Positions 1 to 9,983 of a stretch of 64,000 nucleotides of DNA are shown here, piece by piece (position 1 is the stretch's first letter; every line of letters starts with the position of its first letter). A model generated the notes under the pieces. That model saw nothing but the letters and a program-made list of their open reading frames with translations. It had not been told where the DNA came from and made no database searches. This DNA is from Edaphobacter flagellatus. GTDB taxonomy: Bacteria > Acidobacteriota > Terriglobia > Terriglobales > Acidobacteriaceae. A program made the position numbers and the translations under genes. The stretch lies in NCBI RefSeq assembly GCF_025264665.1, contig NZ_CP073697.1, positions 2,046,001 to 2,110,000 of the forward strand, read 5' to 3'.

Positions 1-606
1 GTCACCGCCTGGAAGAATTCTCTGCGCGTGGGTGATCTGGCGCAATGAAGGCACCTGCGGCTCGACGCGTCCTCCTCGGCCGAGGAGGAAACCGGCGAGC
101 ATGGCGAGGACGGTAAGACCTGCCACAGGAAGCCAGCGCAGCCAGGACCGGTTGATTTGGGGATGGTTTTGAAGCGGTGGCTCTTCCGCTGGGGAAGCGG
201 CGAAGGGGTCCGGCAGAGCTTCCTCATCCACAAACGAAGTGAAAGGAATCGGGTTGGTGGCGGGGGGATCCAGTACCGTTACCGGAGCGATAAATCTGTA
301 TCCCCGGCGGGTCAGGGTCTCGACGAAACGAGGGTTTTCGGCGTTATCTCCCAGGGCCTCGCGAATCTTATTAATAGCTGTGCCCAGGGAGTGGTCAAAA
401 TCGACGTTTGTGCCTTTATCCCAGATACGCTCCTGGAGCTCTTCGCGGGTGATGACCTGACCGGGACGCTGAACGAGTTCGGCGAGGACCCGGAAGGGCT
501 GGCCCTGAAGTTTGATCCGGAAGCCGCCGCGCCATAGTTCTCCCGAGGAGAGATCGGCCTCAAATGTTCCGAAGGCAACACGCACGGAATTTGAAACCTG
601 CCGCAT
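1..606 (-). CDS. CadC-type winged-helix membrane transcriptional regulator (partial, 3' end outside window)
   Basis: Reading the minus strand from about 606 gives an OmpR/CadC-type winged-helix DNA-binding domain in roughly the first 100 residues, with typical segments QPFRVLAELVQRPGQVITRE, DFDHSLGTAINKIREALGD and FVETLTRRGYRFI. A proline-rich linker follows, then one hydrophobic helix (WLPVAGLTVLAMLAGFLLG). The frame runs off the window start, so the C-terminal sensor part is not visible; in related acidobacterial proteins it is often a TolB-like propeller or TPR domain. The protein is expected to sit in the inner membrane and bind DNA from the cytoplasmic side. A GTG at 633 is an alternative in-frame start; neither has a strong Shine-Dalgarno sequence. 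It diverges from the TonB receptor at 829, which may be its target (inference). Confidence 0.85.
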   Translation of the reverse strand, partial: MRQVSNSVRVAFGTFEADLSSGELWRGGFRIKLQGQPFRVLAELVQRPGQVITREELQERIWDKGTNVDFDHSLGTAINKIREALGDNAENPRFVETLTRRGYRFIAPVTVLDPPATNPIPFTSFVDEEALPDPFAASPAEEPPLQNHPQINRSWLRWLPVAGLTVLAMLAGFLLGRGGRVEPQVPSLRQITHAQRILPGGD

Positions 607-828
607 ACGAACCCGCAACCCAAAATGTACCACTTACGGTAGGCAAAATGCATTCCCAACAGTTAATGTTTGGATGGAAATATAACTAAACAAATGACTT
701 ATCTGTTGATTCGACTTTCATCATAAAACGACGCCCGGGAGATGGAATTGCTGCGCCCGTTTCACCGACATTTCACGCTGTCGCGGGTAAGGCATTATGC
801 CCGGCTGACATTTGGAGGCACTAACGCA

Positions 829-3800
829 ATGAAACTCAAGTACAGGAGCTTTCGTTCCTACCTATTGATAGCCCTCTCCATACTCCTGTTGGGATCTGCC
901 AATCTCTCGCTACAGGGGCAGACCGACACCGGTCGTGTCACCGGTATTGTGGAGGATGCTACCGAGGCCATCATTCCCGGCGCGACCGTCACAGTTGAAA
1001 ATACACAGACGTCCGCCAAACAGACTGCGGTGACCGACAGTGCCGGCAACTTCAACTTCTCGGCCCTGCCGCGAGGATTGTATAAGGTCACCGCTACGAT
1101 GAACGGTTTCCAGACGATGACCCAGAGCTTCGAGCTTCAGGTCTCTCAGACGCAGACCGTGACCTTCAAGCTGAGTGCCGGTGGCTCCGACCAGACGATC
1201 GAGGTCACCAGCGCGGCACCGATTGTCGAGCTGGGTTCTTCTGCTGTCGGCGAAGTTGTCGCCGGCCGACAGGTGACCGAGCTTCCGTTGAATGGCCGTA
1301 ACTTTACGCAGCTTGCATTGCTGACTCCCGGCGTCACCCGCGGTAATTACGGCAACTCGGCTTCAGGCATAAACGGCGATGCCGAGACGTTCCGCAACAG
1401 TACCTCCGGGGGCGGCTCACTGTCGACCAATGGACTTCGCCCTCAGGCCAACAACTACATTCTTGACGGTATCGATAACAACGAAGGTCTCGTCAATACA
1501 CTCAACTTCTTCCCCAACGTGGAGGCGACGGAAGAGTTCCGCGTCAACACGAGCACAGCACCGGCGGAGTTTGGACGCGCAGGCGGTGCGATCGTACAGA
1601 CCTCGATCAAATCAGGCACCAACTCCTATCACGGATCGGCCTACTGGTTTGCCCGCTCTAACCTCTTCGACGCCAGCCCCAATTATCAGTTCCTTGGCGC
1701 AAGTAAGACACCAGCCCTCCCCTTTAAGCGCAACACCTTTGGCGGCACGCTCGGTGGTCCCGTCATTAAAGACAAGCTGTTCCTCTTCGGCGACTACTCC
1801 GGCCAGCGCGAGAGTACACCGCTGAATCCCGAGATCGTTACGGTGCCTACGGCACTGATGCGTCAGGGAAACTTCAGCGAGCTGCTTAGTTCGTCGATTA
1901 CTGGCAATCCAACCCAAGCACCCGCTATCTGCGGTATCACAGGAGTCACGCCTCTTCCCGTCAAGGGAGGAATCTACGATCCCACTACCTGCCAACAGTT
2001 TCCTGGAAACATTATTCCGACGAGCCGCTTGAATCAGGCTGGTTTGAACTATCTCAATGCATATCCTCTGCCGAATATTCCTGGCACATTCAACGGTACG
2101 CAGAACAATTACCGCACGATTCGCCGCGATATCCGGAAGTCCAATACAATCGACGGAAGGCTGGATTACAACATCGGCGCCAATGATCGTCTGTTCGGAC
2201 GCTTCAGCTACGACAACAGCAACTTCACGCGCACCTCGCGCTTTCCTGCGCTGCCAGCGGGCTTTGCTTCCGGCACAAACTATGTGCATGGACGCGGGTA
2301 TGCGCTGGGTGAGACCCATATCTTCGGCTCCAACACGATCAACGAATTCCGCGCCGGTTATAACCGCTACACGTTTGCAAATGTGCCGGTCTTCAGCAAT
2401 ACACCCATCTCGGCCAATCTCGGCATCGTGAATGCCAACCGCACAGCTCAGCTTGGCGGTGGCGCTTTGATCGGCGGCAACGGCAGTCAGCTTGAGTACA
2501 CAGGCGACTATGGCACGTATGTCGTTCCGGAGAACACGTACCAGCTTAACGATGCGCTATCGTATGCATGGAAGAGGCACGTGTTCAAGTTCGGCGGCAA
2601 TGCGATTCGCCGTGAGGTGGCCTTCTTCCGTCCGATCTCAGGTAAGGGCTACTTCCAGTTGGGCAATGGCGACTTCACGGGCTATGACGTCTCCGAAGTG
2701 CTGGCTGGATTTGCTGACAACTACAGCATTGGCGCGCAGAGCGGACTGTTCGGTACGCGCAACTATGAGATTGGTGTCTTCGGGCAGGATGACTGGAAGG
2801 TCAGCCGCCGTCTGACGCTGAACCTCGGCGTGCGCTGGGATGTGATCACGTTCCCGTACGAGATGCACAACCGCCAGGCTGCTCTCAACCCGGCAAGCAG
2901 CGGCAGCAATCCGACGGAGTTCATCGCTGGTCAGAACGGCGTTGGACGCTCGATCATCAACAACCGCTTCAACAATTTTGCACCACGCATCGGCTTCTCC
3001 TACGACCTCTATGGCCAGGGCAAGACGGTGCTGCGTGGCGGCTACGGTATCTTCTACTTCCTGGATCGTGGCGGCATCGACAACCAGCTGGGACAGCAGG
3101 TTCCATTCGGCGGCAGCACGGCGTACTACGCTACCGGCGGATATCGCATTGCCTTTACGGGTCAGAATGCGCAGAACGGGTCGTTGAACAGCACGCAGGC
3201 TACGAATCCGCTGCCGCTGCCAACCACGTCACAGCTCACGGGAGCCAACGTCTTCGCAGTGAGCCAGACGGAGAAGCTGCCGACGGTGCAACAGTGGGAC
3301 ATGCAGATTCAGCAGGAGCTGACGCCGAAGCTGGTCGCAACGGTCGGCTACGTGGGCAACATCGCCACGCATCTGGCAACGGGCTACAACTTCAACAGCA
3401 AACCGTTCTCCGCTTCGGCGTCCGCGCCGACGGCGTTCCCCACGCTTGGGCAGGTGGTCTATAACCTGAATAATGGCGTGAGCCACTACAACAGTCTGCA
3501 GGCGCAGTTGAACTATCGTGCGTCCAAGGGACTTACGATGACGAGCTCGTACACGTGGGCGCACAACATCGACAACACGAACGGCTATCTCGGCTTCTAT
3601 GCGGTCAGCGATCTGTACTTCTACGATCACCGGCTGAACAAGGGCAACAGCACGCTGGATCAGCGGCACGTCTTCGTTGCAAGCGCGCTGTACAACCTGC
3701 CGTTTGGCCGTGGACAGATGTTCGGCAGCAACATGAATCGCGGGCTGGACTATGTCATCGGCGGCTGGCAGCTGAACACCATCGTGCAGGCTCAAACAGG

Positions 3801-4197
3801 AACACCGTTCAGCGTTACGTTCCCTGCTTATGGCGGAGGCACCAGTCTTCGCGCCGATCTCACCGGTACGCAACCGATCTACCAACGCAGCATCTCGGGC
3901 TACTACCTGAATCCGGCAGCCTTCAGCAACATGCGTCCTTCGGGACGGCAGGGTACTTCGGGGCGTAACCAGTTCTTCGGACCTGGAAGCGTGAGCGGCG
4001 ATGTTTCCCTGTTCAAGACGGTCGGCATTACGGAGCGTCTGAAGACGGAGCTGCGCGCCGAAGTGTTCAACGTAACGAATACACCGCAGTTCACCAACCC
4101 TGACGGCAATGTCACGGACGGCAGCTTCGGACGCATTACGTCAGCTCGCCAGGCCTCGGAACGTCAGATGCAGATGGCCATTCGTCTGCTCTTTTAG
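829..4197 (+). CDS. TonB-dependent receptor, Oar-like, with carboxypeptidase-regulatory domain
   Basis: Outer-membrane beta-barrel protein of 1122 aa. I chose the ATG at 829 because a GGAGG lies about 11 bases upstream and a signal peptide follows directly (SYLLIALSILLLGSANLSLQ); the upstream in-frame ATG at 742 would add an unlikely leader. After the signal peptide comes a carboxypeptidase-regulatory-like beta-sandwich (about 35-120; GRVTGIVEDATEAIIPGATV), then a plug region (VTELPLNGRNFTQLALLTPG, NNYILDGIDNNEG) and a long barrel ending in aromatic-rich strands and a terminal F. This is the acidobacterial Oar/CarboxypepD_reg TonB-receptor type, thought to import oligomers. The adjacent GH13 gene hints at alpha-glucans as ligand (inference). 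A terminator follows the gene. Confidence 0.9.
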   Translation: MKLKYRSFRSYLLIALSILLLGSANLSLQGQTDTGRVTGIVEDATEAIIPGATVTVENTQTSAKQTAVTDSAGNFNFSALPRGLYKVTATMNGFQTMTQSFELQVSQTQTVTFKLSAGGSDQTIEVTSAAPIVELGSSAVGEVVAGRQVTELPLNGRNFTQLALLTPGVTRGNYGNSASGINGDAETFRNSTSGGGSLSTNGLRPQANNYILDGIDNNEGLVNTLNFFPNVEATEEFRVNTSTAPAEFGRAGGAIVQTSIKSGTNSYHGSAYWFARSNLFDASPNYQFLGASKTPALPFKRNTFGGTLGGPVIKDKLFLFGDYSGQRESTPLNPEIVTVPTALMRQGNFSELLSSSITGNPTQAPAICGITGVTPLPVKGGIYDPTTCQQFPGNIIPTSRLNQAGLNYLNAYPLPNIPGTFNGTQNNYRTIRRDIRKSNTIDGRLDYNIGANDRLFGRFSYDNSNFTRTSRFPALPAGFASGTNYVHGRGYALGETHIFGSNTINEFRAGYNRYTFANVPVFSNTPISANLGIVNANRTAQLGGGALIGGNGSQLEYTGDYGTYVVPENTYQLNDALSYAWKRHVFKFGGNAIRREVAFFRPISGKGYFQLGNGDFTGYDVSEVLAGFADNYSIGAQSGLFGTRNYEIGVFGQDDWKVSRRLTLNLGVRWDVITFPYEMHNRQAALNPASSGSNPTEFIAGQNGVGRSIINNRFNNFAPRIGFSYDLYGQGKTVLRGGYGIFYFLDRGGIDNQLGQQVPFGGSTAYYATGGYRIAFTGQNAQNGSLNSTQATNPLPLPTTSQLTGANVFAVSQTEKLPTVQQWDMQIQQELTPKLVATVGYVGNIATHLATGYNFNSKPFSASASAPTAFPTLGQVVYNLNNGVSHYNSLQAQLNYRASKGLTMTSSYTWAHNIDNTNGYLGFYAVSDLYFYDHRLNKGNSTLDQRHVFVASALYNLPFGRGQMFGSNMNRGLDYVIGGWQLNTIVQAQTGTPFSVTFPAYGGGTSLRADLTGTQPIYQRSISGYYLNPAAFSNMRPSGRQGTSGRNQFFGPGSVSGDVSLFKTVGITERLKTELRAEVFNVTNTPQFTNPDGNVTDGSFGRITSARQASERQMQMAIRLLF

Positions 4198-4223
4198 CAA
4201 GGGCGAGGCTTAACCAACTGAGG

Positions 4224-4257
4224 GGGCGTCGCAGCAAACCGCGGCGCCCTTCTTCTC
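4224..4257 (+). terminator. Rho-independent terminator after TonB receptor
   Basis: The stem GGGCGTCGC (4224-4232) pairs with GCGGCGCCC (4241-4249), including one G-T pair, across an 8-base loop, and is followed by the T-rich run TTCTTCTCTT. It separates the receptor from the amylase-like gene. Confidence 0.8.
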
Positions 4258-4287
4258 TTGTGGCATACTTCTTCGGAGTTCTTGATC

Positions 4288-6126
4288 ATGCTTCATCGCT
4301 TTACAGCGACTACCGCCGCACTGTTTCTCTGCTGCCTGCCGCTCCATGCGCAGGCACCACGCATCGACAAGATCGATCCGCCTAACTGGTGGATCGATAT
4401 GCCTGCTCCGATGCTGCTGGTGAAGGGCGAACACTTGAACGGCGCTCGCTTTGCATTGGGACGACTGCCGATTGAACGCACCGTTATCTCGGAGAACGGT
4501 CACTGGGCGGAGTTGTGGCTGAGCGAGGATGAAGCGATAGCAGGCAAAGTCACGCTTAAGGTAATGACGCAGCAAGGAAGCGCGGAGGTGCCGTTTTCGT
4601 TCGATGCGCGCCGAGCAGCAACGGACAACTTTGCCGGTTTCTCTTCACGCGATGTGATGTACCTGATCATGACGGATCGGTTCGCCGATGGTGACCACAC
4701 CAACGATGGCCCGACAGCAAAGGACTCCGCAGATAGCACAGCTGCTAAGGCGGAGCGCGCGAACCCTCGAGGCTGGCACGGAGGCGATCTACGCGGCATC
4801 ATCGAGCATCTCGACTATCTGCAGGCTCTTGGTATCACTACGGTGTGGATCACGCCTGTTTACCAGAACCATAGCCCCGATGCGTATCACGGCTATCACG
4901 CTACCGATATGTATGCTGTCGACGAGCATTTCGGGTCGTTGAACGACATGAAGGCGTTGAGTCAGGCTCTCCATGCGCGCGGCATGAAGCTTGTGCTCGA
5001 CACGGTGCCGAACCATGTTGGGCCGCGGCATCCATGGGTGGAGGATTCACCCGAGCCAACATGGTTCCACGGCACCAAAACCAACCATACTGCGGCGATC
5101 ATGGACTTCCAGCCGCTTACCAATCCGTATGCGCCATGGCGTGATAAACGCGACATCACGGAGGGTTGGTTTGTCGATGCTCTTCCTGACAACAATCAGG
5201 ATAATCCTGCAATCGCGAAGTATCTTATTCAGAATGCCGTCTGGTGGACGGAAGAGACCGGGCTCGATGGTTTGCGGATCGATACTTTCCCCTATGTCGG
5301 CCGCGAGTTCTGGAACGAGTTCGATAGTCAGCTCCGTGCGCTCTATCCCAACCTCACGACGGTTGGCGAAATTTCCAATCCTGATCCGCAGATCGTCTCT
5401 TCGTTTGCAGGTGGCGTGACGCGCAATGGTGTCGACACGGGTCTGTGGACGCCGCTCGACTTTCCACTTCACTATGCGATCCGCAGCGCTTTCACGGGTA
5501 ATGGATCGATGCAGGACCTGGCCAGCGTGTTGCGACAGGACGCGCTTTATCCGCACCCGGAGCGGCTTGTCCCATTCATCGACAATCATGACCTCATTCG
5601 GTTTGCCAGTGAGCCGGGCGCGAGCTTGCAGGCCAACAAGCTCGCCATGGCGTTTTTGCTGACCGTGCGTGGCATGCCGCATCTGTACTCGGGTGACGAG
5701 ATCTACATGGAGGGTTATCAGGACCCGGACAACCGCCGCGACTTTCCGGGTGGCTTTCCGGGTGAAAAGAACAATGTCTTCGAGGCATCTGCACGTACGC
5801 CGGTGCAGGCAGAGATGTTCGATTGGACGAGCCGCTTGCTTGCGCTACGCAGGAAGATGCCAGCATTGCTCACTGGCGACATGCAGATCCTTTACTGCTC
5901 GTACGATTCGATCGTGTACACACGCACAGCTGGAGAACAGCGTGTCCTGATTGCAATTCATCGCGGCAGCGAAGGTGCAATCCTTCATGTGAGCACAGCA
6001 CAGACTGAGCTTGAGCATCATGCGGCCAGCTCATTCCTTTTTGGTATAGGAGCAGTTCGCAATGAGGCGCAAGGCCTTGCGATTGAACTTCCTTCAAACG
6101 GAGTGCTTATTGCATCGATGCAATAA
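4288..6126 (+). CDS. Secreted GH13 alpha-amylase / cyclomaltodextrinase-like glycosidase
   Basis: A 612-aa enzyme. The ATG at 4288 begins a signal peptide (MLHRFTATTAALFLCCLPLH) and has CGGAG about 10 bases upstream; the earlier in-frame ATG at 4258 is less likely. An N-terminal beta-sandwich like that of cyclomaltodextrinases (about 20-105) precedes the GH13 barrel, which starts near LIMTDRFADGD. The GH13 conserved regions are visible: DTVPNHVG, GLRIDTFPY with the nucleophile Asp (about 330), TVGEIS with the acid/base Glu (about 360), and FIDNHDLIR with the transition-state Asp (about 433). It probably hydrolyses alpha-1,4-glucans or cyclodextrins in the periplasm or outside the cell. Its position beside the TonB receptor fits a small glucan-use locus, but a terminator lies between them. 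Confidence 0.9.
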   Translation: MLHRFTATTAALFLCCLPLHAQAPRIDKIDPPNWWIDMPAPMLLVKGEHLNGARFALGRLPIERTVISENGHWAELWLSEDEAIAGKVTLKVMTQQGSAEVPFSFDARRAATDNFAGFSSRDVMYLIMTDRFADGDHTNDGPTAKDSADSTAAKAERANPRGWHGGDLRGIIEHLDYLQALGITTVWITPVYQNHSPDAYHGYHATDMYAVDEHFGSLNDMKALSQALHARGMKLVLDTVPNHVGPRHPWVEDSPEPTWFHGTKTNHTAAIMDFQPLTNPYAPWRDKRDITEGWFVDALPDNNQDNPAIAKYLIQNAVWWTEETGLDGLRIDTFPYVGREFWNEFDSQLRALYPNLTTVGEISNPDPQIVSSFAGGVTRNGVDTGLWTPLDFPLHYAIRSAFTGNGSMQDLASVLRQDALYPHPERLVPFIDNHDLIRFASEPGASLQANKLAMAFLLTVRGMPHLYSGDEIYMEGYQDPDNRRDFPGGFPGEKNNVFEASARTPVQAEMFDWTSRLLALRRKMPALLTGDMQILYCSYDSIVYTRTAGEQRVLIAIHRGSEGAILHVSTAQTELEHHAASSFLFGIGAVRNEAQGLAIELPSNGVLIASMQ

Positions 6127-6159
6127 CTCGAAATCAGCTTTCTCTTGCAAGAGTTATTG
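6121..6159. terminator. Bidirectional hairpin between convergent genes
   Basis: CAATAACTC (6121-6129) and GAGTTATTG (6151-6159) form a perfect 9-bp inverted repeat, with an inner CTCTTGCAAGAG palindrome. It spans both stop codons of the convergent amylase-like and heparinase-like genes. A separate 16-bp palindrome, ATTGCATCGATGCAAT, overlaps it on the left (6109-6124). Confidence 0.5.
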
Positions 6160-9102
6160 TGTCGATAGATGCCATTCGCTTTTACCAACTGGCACCTGAA
6201 TCGTCCACTTACTTTGTTTTGAGGGATTGGTTTGGGTTCCGGCTTGATTCATTGAAAATTCGTGCGGATTGCTGATGGTCAATTTTGTAGCTTTTGCAGC
6301 TTCCAACTGGAGCACTGTCTGACCATGTTCCACTTGCACTAAAGAAAGCGTGAGCGGATCATTCGCAACCAGATTCCATCGTGATGCGGGAAGTTCCAGA
6401 CTTGTTCCGTTGACGAGCAATGTGCCTTGCGGCCAATGTGCCGTTAGCGTAGAGCTGTCCTGATATTTTGCGTCGCTGCTTGAAACGAGCACAGTGAAAT
6501 CATCCGCCTGAAGCTGCCACCCCTTCTCTGTTTGTTTCCATTCGACCGGTGCGCTTTGCGTGTTGAAGCTAAACACGCTTCCGAAGAGTGCCTGTCTTTG
6601 TTCCGTCGCCGTTTCGAAATCAAGGCGCTTCGATTTTTCTATGAGTGCTTTTTCGGATTCGACGTAAGAAGCCAATGGCAGCGGTGCGAATTTTTGAACC
6701 ATCTCCAAGGGCGATGAAGCAGCGATGGAGGCGTGGAGCGATGTGTCTCCTGATTGCATTGCAAACGTGTGGCGGCTTGTATCTATGGAAACCAGTGGTT
6801 GCGCTGGGTGCCAGGTGACGGAGAATTTGTGAGGCACTGGGGCTGTTACCTGATCGATGATGAGCACAGGGCCTGTTTTCCGCTTCAGCAGAAAACGGTG
6901 ATAGCTGGTCAACTCCGCGCTATAAGCAGGTTGCAGATCCGATTCAACGAAGACAATGTCGTCTGTAAGAAAGCTGTTTGTGATGCGAGGATATTTTCCG
7001 AAGACGGGATTGCCTGGTAGCTTCTGGCTCTGCTCATCCTTATCTATAAGTAGAACGTTGTGACCGGCGGCCTGGGTGACGTAGCTCCCATAGGATGGGT
7101 CCTTATAGTAGTCGGCGTAGCCTGCTTCTCCCAACCACGTTATGCCCTTCGCTGCGATCTGCACACTTCCCTGGTCGGCATGATTGTGGTTGAAGTTAGG
7201 TCCGGCATGCATTGCGACTACTTCTGCATCGGACTTCCAGCTGTCACGTACAACGGCGACTCCACGATCGGGGAATATATGCGAGAGCGGCAGGGTGGGG
7301 ACTGATGAGGCTGTGCCAATCGATGACTCCCATAGAAGACGAGGAAGCAGATCGGTTATTGAATTGTCATGATACTGACTGTAGAGATCATAGCTGGCGG
7401 CGTCATGATCGTTGATCGCGAGGTAGGCAAAGACATTGAGCGACGCCAGAGAGGCATGGGTATCGCCGAAATCGAGAAGGCTTTGAGAACCGTACCCGGC
7501 ATAGCGTAGATAGGTGCCGTTCTTCTGGAAAAAGTTATCCATATCCTGGCCGAGCAGGCGCTTGCCTGCTGCAGCAACTAATGTGGACATCGACAGATCG
7601 AAGCGCTGGTAGCTGACTCCTTCGCCATACGTTCCATCAGAAAGATAACTTGCTTTGAGATGTTCTTTTTGCTTCTCATAAAGACCAAGAGCATAACCGG
7701 CGGCTTCAGGATTGCGGTTGGAAAGAGCGGCCAGGAGTGCCCCGCCAACGGTATTCCCTATCCAATTACTGGTGTGAAACTGGATGCGATCATCTCGCAC
7801 GTACTCGTTATAGGCAGGCTGAATAATTTGCCGCATGAGCGCGGCATCGAGCTTTTCTCGAGTTGAAGCATCCAGGCTTTCTCCGAGATACTCTTTTGCC
7901 AAGGTCAGATAGCTTGCAGCCATGCCAACCGGATAGTACGTATAGCGTCCATGTGCTGGGAACCAGGGATGTACCCACGTATCCCAGTCGGTCATCGCGA
8001 GCATGATGGTTTGTGCTTGCTCTAACGCCTCCTTGTCTCCTGAATAGTGAAAGACAATCGCATCAAGCATCGCCAGTTCGGCCGGTGGCACGATAAGAGC
8101 GAAATAAGAAGGCAGGCCAGGGAGCAGCCAGCTGCTTTCGTACTTGCTTATGTTGTCTCCGAGCTGCGGATGAACTGTTTGCTGTAATGCCTTACGGCGT
8201 TGCTGCACGAGCGAAAGAAGTTCTTGAGTAACAGGCGGAGGTTGATCGAAGAGAAGGCCGACCGGCTTGTTCGCACGAACAAGCAGCTGAACAGTTAATT
8301 GGCCACTAGCGGAGGAGGCATGCACGGTCCAGATACCAGCGGGATCGTTTTGAGAGAAAGTATGCGAAATACGTTGCCCTGTGCCTTCTTCTCTATGACC
8401 TGCTGGAGACACCAATGACCAGCGGACAGAGTCTGCAAAGCGAAGCTGAAGGTTTTCGCCTTGAGAGTAGGCACGCTGGAGAAAATACATCTCTCGGCTG
8501 TCATCCTTCAGCGCATCGGGTTGCAGCAGATCCGCAAACGGGGGGCGTAAAGCGCGCAGATGTATGTCGGAAATCAGAAATTTTTCGTTGCGTCCGGGGC
8601 GTGCGTTTTTATAGAACGCTTCAATCGTGACGACCTGAATAGGACGCTTAGACACAGGAAGATGGAGCTGGGCCTGGTGCCAGCCGCCACCGATTCCAAC
8701 GGTCTTCAAGGTAACGCTATCCTCGCCGTAAAAGAGCTGGACACGCAGAGCGATGCTGCCGGAAGAATCTGGGAGACAGTAGCGAAATGCCAACGAAGCA
8801 TTGCTACCTGCAACGACTCCACTGAACCGGTGAATGACGCCGAGCGAAAAGCTGCCTGGCCGCTCCGGTGCTGCTTCACGCATTAAAGCCGGAACGCCAG
8901 CCTCGACGACTGGCGTTATGGTTGGATCAAACCCTGCATCCTGAGCGAGCGGATAGCTTTCCCAACCGCCGAGGCTGCCATCTTTAAAATTGGTTTGATA
9001 GGAATAGGCACCCAAAGGAACATCACGCTCTGGCAAAGCCGTTGCGAAAGCAGATAATGAGCATAACGCACACCAAGCCAGAGCTGCGCGACGCCACTTC
9101 AT
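6154..9102 (-). CDS. Secreted heparinase II/III-family polysaccharide lyase-like protein
   Basis: A 982-aa protein with signal peptide (WRRAALAWCALCSLSAFATA). An N-terminal beta-rich region (about 25-260) is followed by the alpha/alpha toroid expected of heparinase II/III and alginate-lyase-like enzymes (about 290-580), then the anti-parallel beta-sandwich domain. The latter opens with the diagnostic segment FNHNHADQGSVQIAAKG (about 635) and YGSYVTQAAGHNVLLID, where the family's metal and catalytic His/Tyr residues lie. Such enzymes cleave uronic-acid-containing polysaccharides by beta-elimination, usually in the periplasm. The substrate is not predictable. It is the last gene of a six-gene operon; its ATG overlaps the preceding stop (ATGA), so translation is coupled. 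Confidence 0.85.
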   Translation of the reverse strand: MKWRRAALAWCALCSLSAFATALPERDVPLGAYSYQTNFKDGSLGGWESYPLAQDAGFDPTITPVVEAGVPALMREAAPERPGSFSLGVIHRFSGVVAGSNASLAFRYCLPDSSGSIALRVQLFYGEDSVTLKTVGIGGGWHQAQLHLPVSKRPIQVVTIEAFYKNARPGRNEKFLISDIHLRALRPPFADLLQPDALKDDSREMYFLQRAYSQGENLQLRFADSVRWSLVSPAGHREEGTGQRISHTFSQNDPAGIWTVHASSASGQLTVQLLVRANKPVGLLFDQPPPVTQELLSLVQQRRKALQQTVHPQLGDNISKYESSWLLPGLPSYFALIVPPAELAMLDAIVFHYSGDKEALEQAQTIMLAMTDWDTWVHPWFPAHGRYTYYPVGMAASYLTLAKEYLGESLDASTREKLDAALMRQIIQPAYNEYVRDDRIQFHTSNWIGNTVGGALLAALSNRNPEAAGYALGLYEKQKEHLKASYLSDGTYGEGVSYQRFDLSMSTLVAAAGKRLLGQDMDNFFQKNGTYLRYAGYGSQSLLDFGDTHASLASLNVFAYLAINDHDAASYDLYSQYHDNSITDLLPRLLWESSIGTASSVPTLPLSHIFPDRGVAVVRDSWKSDAEVVAMHAGPNFNHNHADQGSVQIAAKGITWLGEAGYADYYKDPSYGSYVTQAAGHNVLLIDKDEQSQKLPGNPVFGKYPRITNSFLTDDIVFVESDLQPAYSAELTSYHRFLLKRKTGPVLIIDQVTAPVPHKFSVTWHPAQPLVSIDTSRHTFAMQSGDTSLHASIAASSPLEMVQKFAPLPLASYVESEKALIEKSKRLDFETATEQRQALFGSVFSFNTQSAPVEWKQTEKGWQLQADDFTVLVSSSDAKYQDSSTLTAHWPQGTLLVNGTSLELPASRWNLVANDPLTLSLVQVEHGQTVLQLEAAKATKLTISNPHEFSMNQAGTQTNPSKQSKWTIQVPVGKSEWHLSTQ

Positions 9103-9983
9103 ACAGCGCGTACCCGGTTTTTTAGTGTACCGATTTGATCAATTTCGCATTCGATCAAATCGCCATTCTGCAAGAGCCGGCCAGTAGCCATACCGACACC
9201 AGCAGGCGTTCCCGTTGCGATAACATCTCCCGGCTCGAGGGTGACAACGTTCGAGATGTACTGAATGAGCTGGGAAATATTGTGGATCATCGCGGAAGCG
9301 GGGGCCTCCTGCACGGTCTTACCGTTGAGACGTGAGCGGATCATCAGATCATCGACCTTCTCAATTTCATCTGCAGTGACGACCCACGGGCCCACCGGGG
9401 TGGCTTTATCAAACCATTTGCCGACCAACCAATCGTAGAAGTCGTCATTCTGACGAAGGCTTCTGCCCTCGAGATTTTTATTAAGCTTACGCTCGGAGAC
9501 ATCATTAACGACGGTGTATCCCCATACCGCGGCTGATGCTTCTTCCAGTGATGCATGGGAACAGGTCTTCCCAATGACGACTGCAAGCTCTGCCTCGTAA
9601 TCAAGGCCAATATTATTTGACACAAGGGAAATATCATCTTCGGGGCCAATGATCGTTGTATTGGGCTTCATGAAGAATTGCGGCGTCAGCACTCCTTCGA
9701 AGACGGGAGCGAAGCCGACCTCCACAATATGAGCGCGATAGTTTGCCGCAACCAGCAAAAACTTCGGCGGGTTTGGCAATGGAGACTGCCAACGGACTGC
9801 TGCACCATCGATGGCTGGTGCATTTGTGATGGATGATTCAAAATTTGCCTTCAGAGCATTCCATCCGCTGATGATTTCACGCAGATCCCGCGTTCCGGCG
9901 ACGGCAGAGAGATCATAAACAGATTGATCCTTCTGCGCAGCTACAAACTTTCTTCCATTCTGCTCTGCAATTCCTAACTTCAT
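9099..9983 (-). CDS. Fumarylacetoacetate hydrolase (FAH) superfamily protein
   Basis: A 294-aa cytoplasmic protein. The ATG at 9983 overlaps the upstream stop as ATGA; longer in-frame starts would run inside the aminotransferase gene. FAH-fold signatures are present: the metal-binding DYEAELAVVIGK, NDVSERKLNKN, KWFDKATPVGPWVVT and GTPAGVG. The superfamily hydrolyses or cleaves C-C bonds in 2-keto acids (fumarylpyruvate, 2-keto-3-deoxy sugar acids, homoprotocatechuate products). In this operon a sugar-acid or 2-keto-acid substrate is more plausible than an aromatic one, since no ring-cleaving gene is nearby (inference). Confidence 0.9.
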   Translation of the reverse strand: MKLGIAEQNGRKFVAAQKDQSVYDLSAVAGTRDLREIISGWNALKANFESSITNAPAIDGAAVRWQSPLPNPPKFLLVAANYRAHIVEVGFAPVFEGVLTPQFFMKPNTTIIGPEDDISLVSNNIGLDYEAELAVVIGKTCSHASLEEASAAVWGYTVVNDVSERKLNKNLEGRSLRQNDDFYDWLVGKWFDKATPVGPWVVTADEIEKVDDLMIRSRLNGKTVQEAPASAMIHNISQLIQYISNVVTLEPGDVIATGTPAGVGMATGRLLQNGDLIECEIDQIGTLKNRVRAV

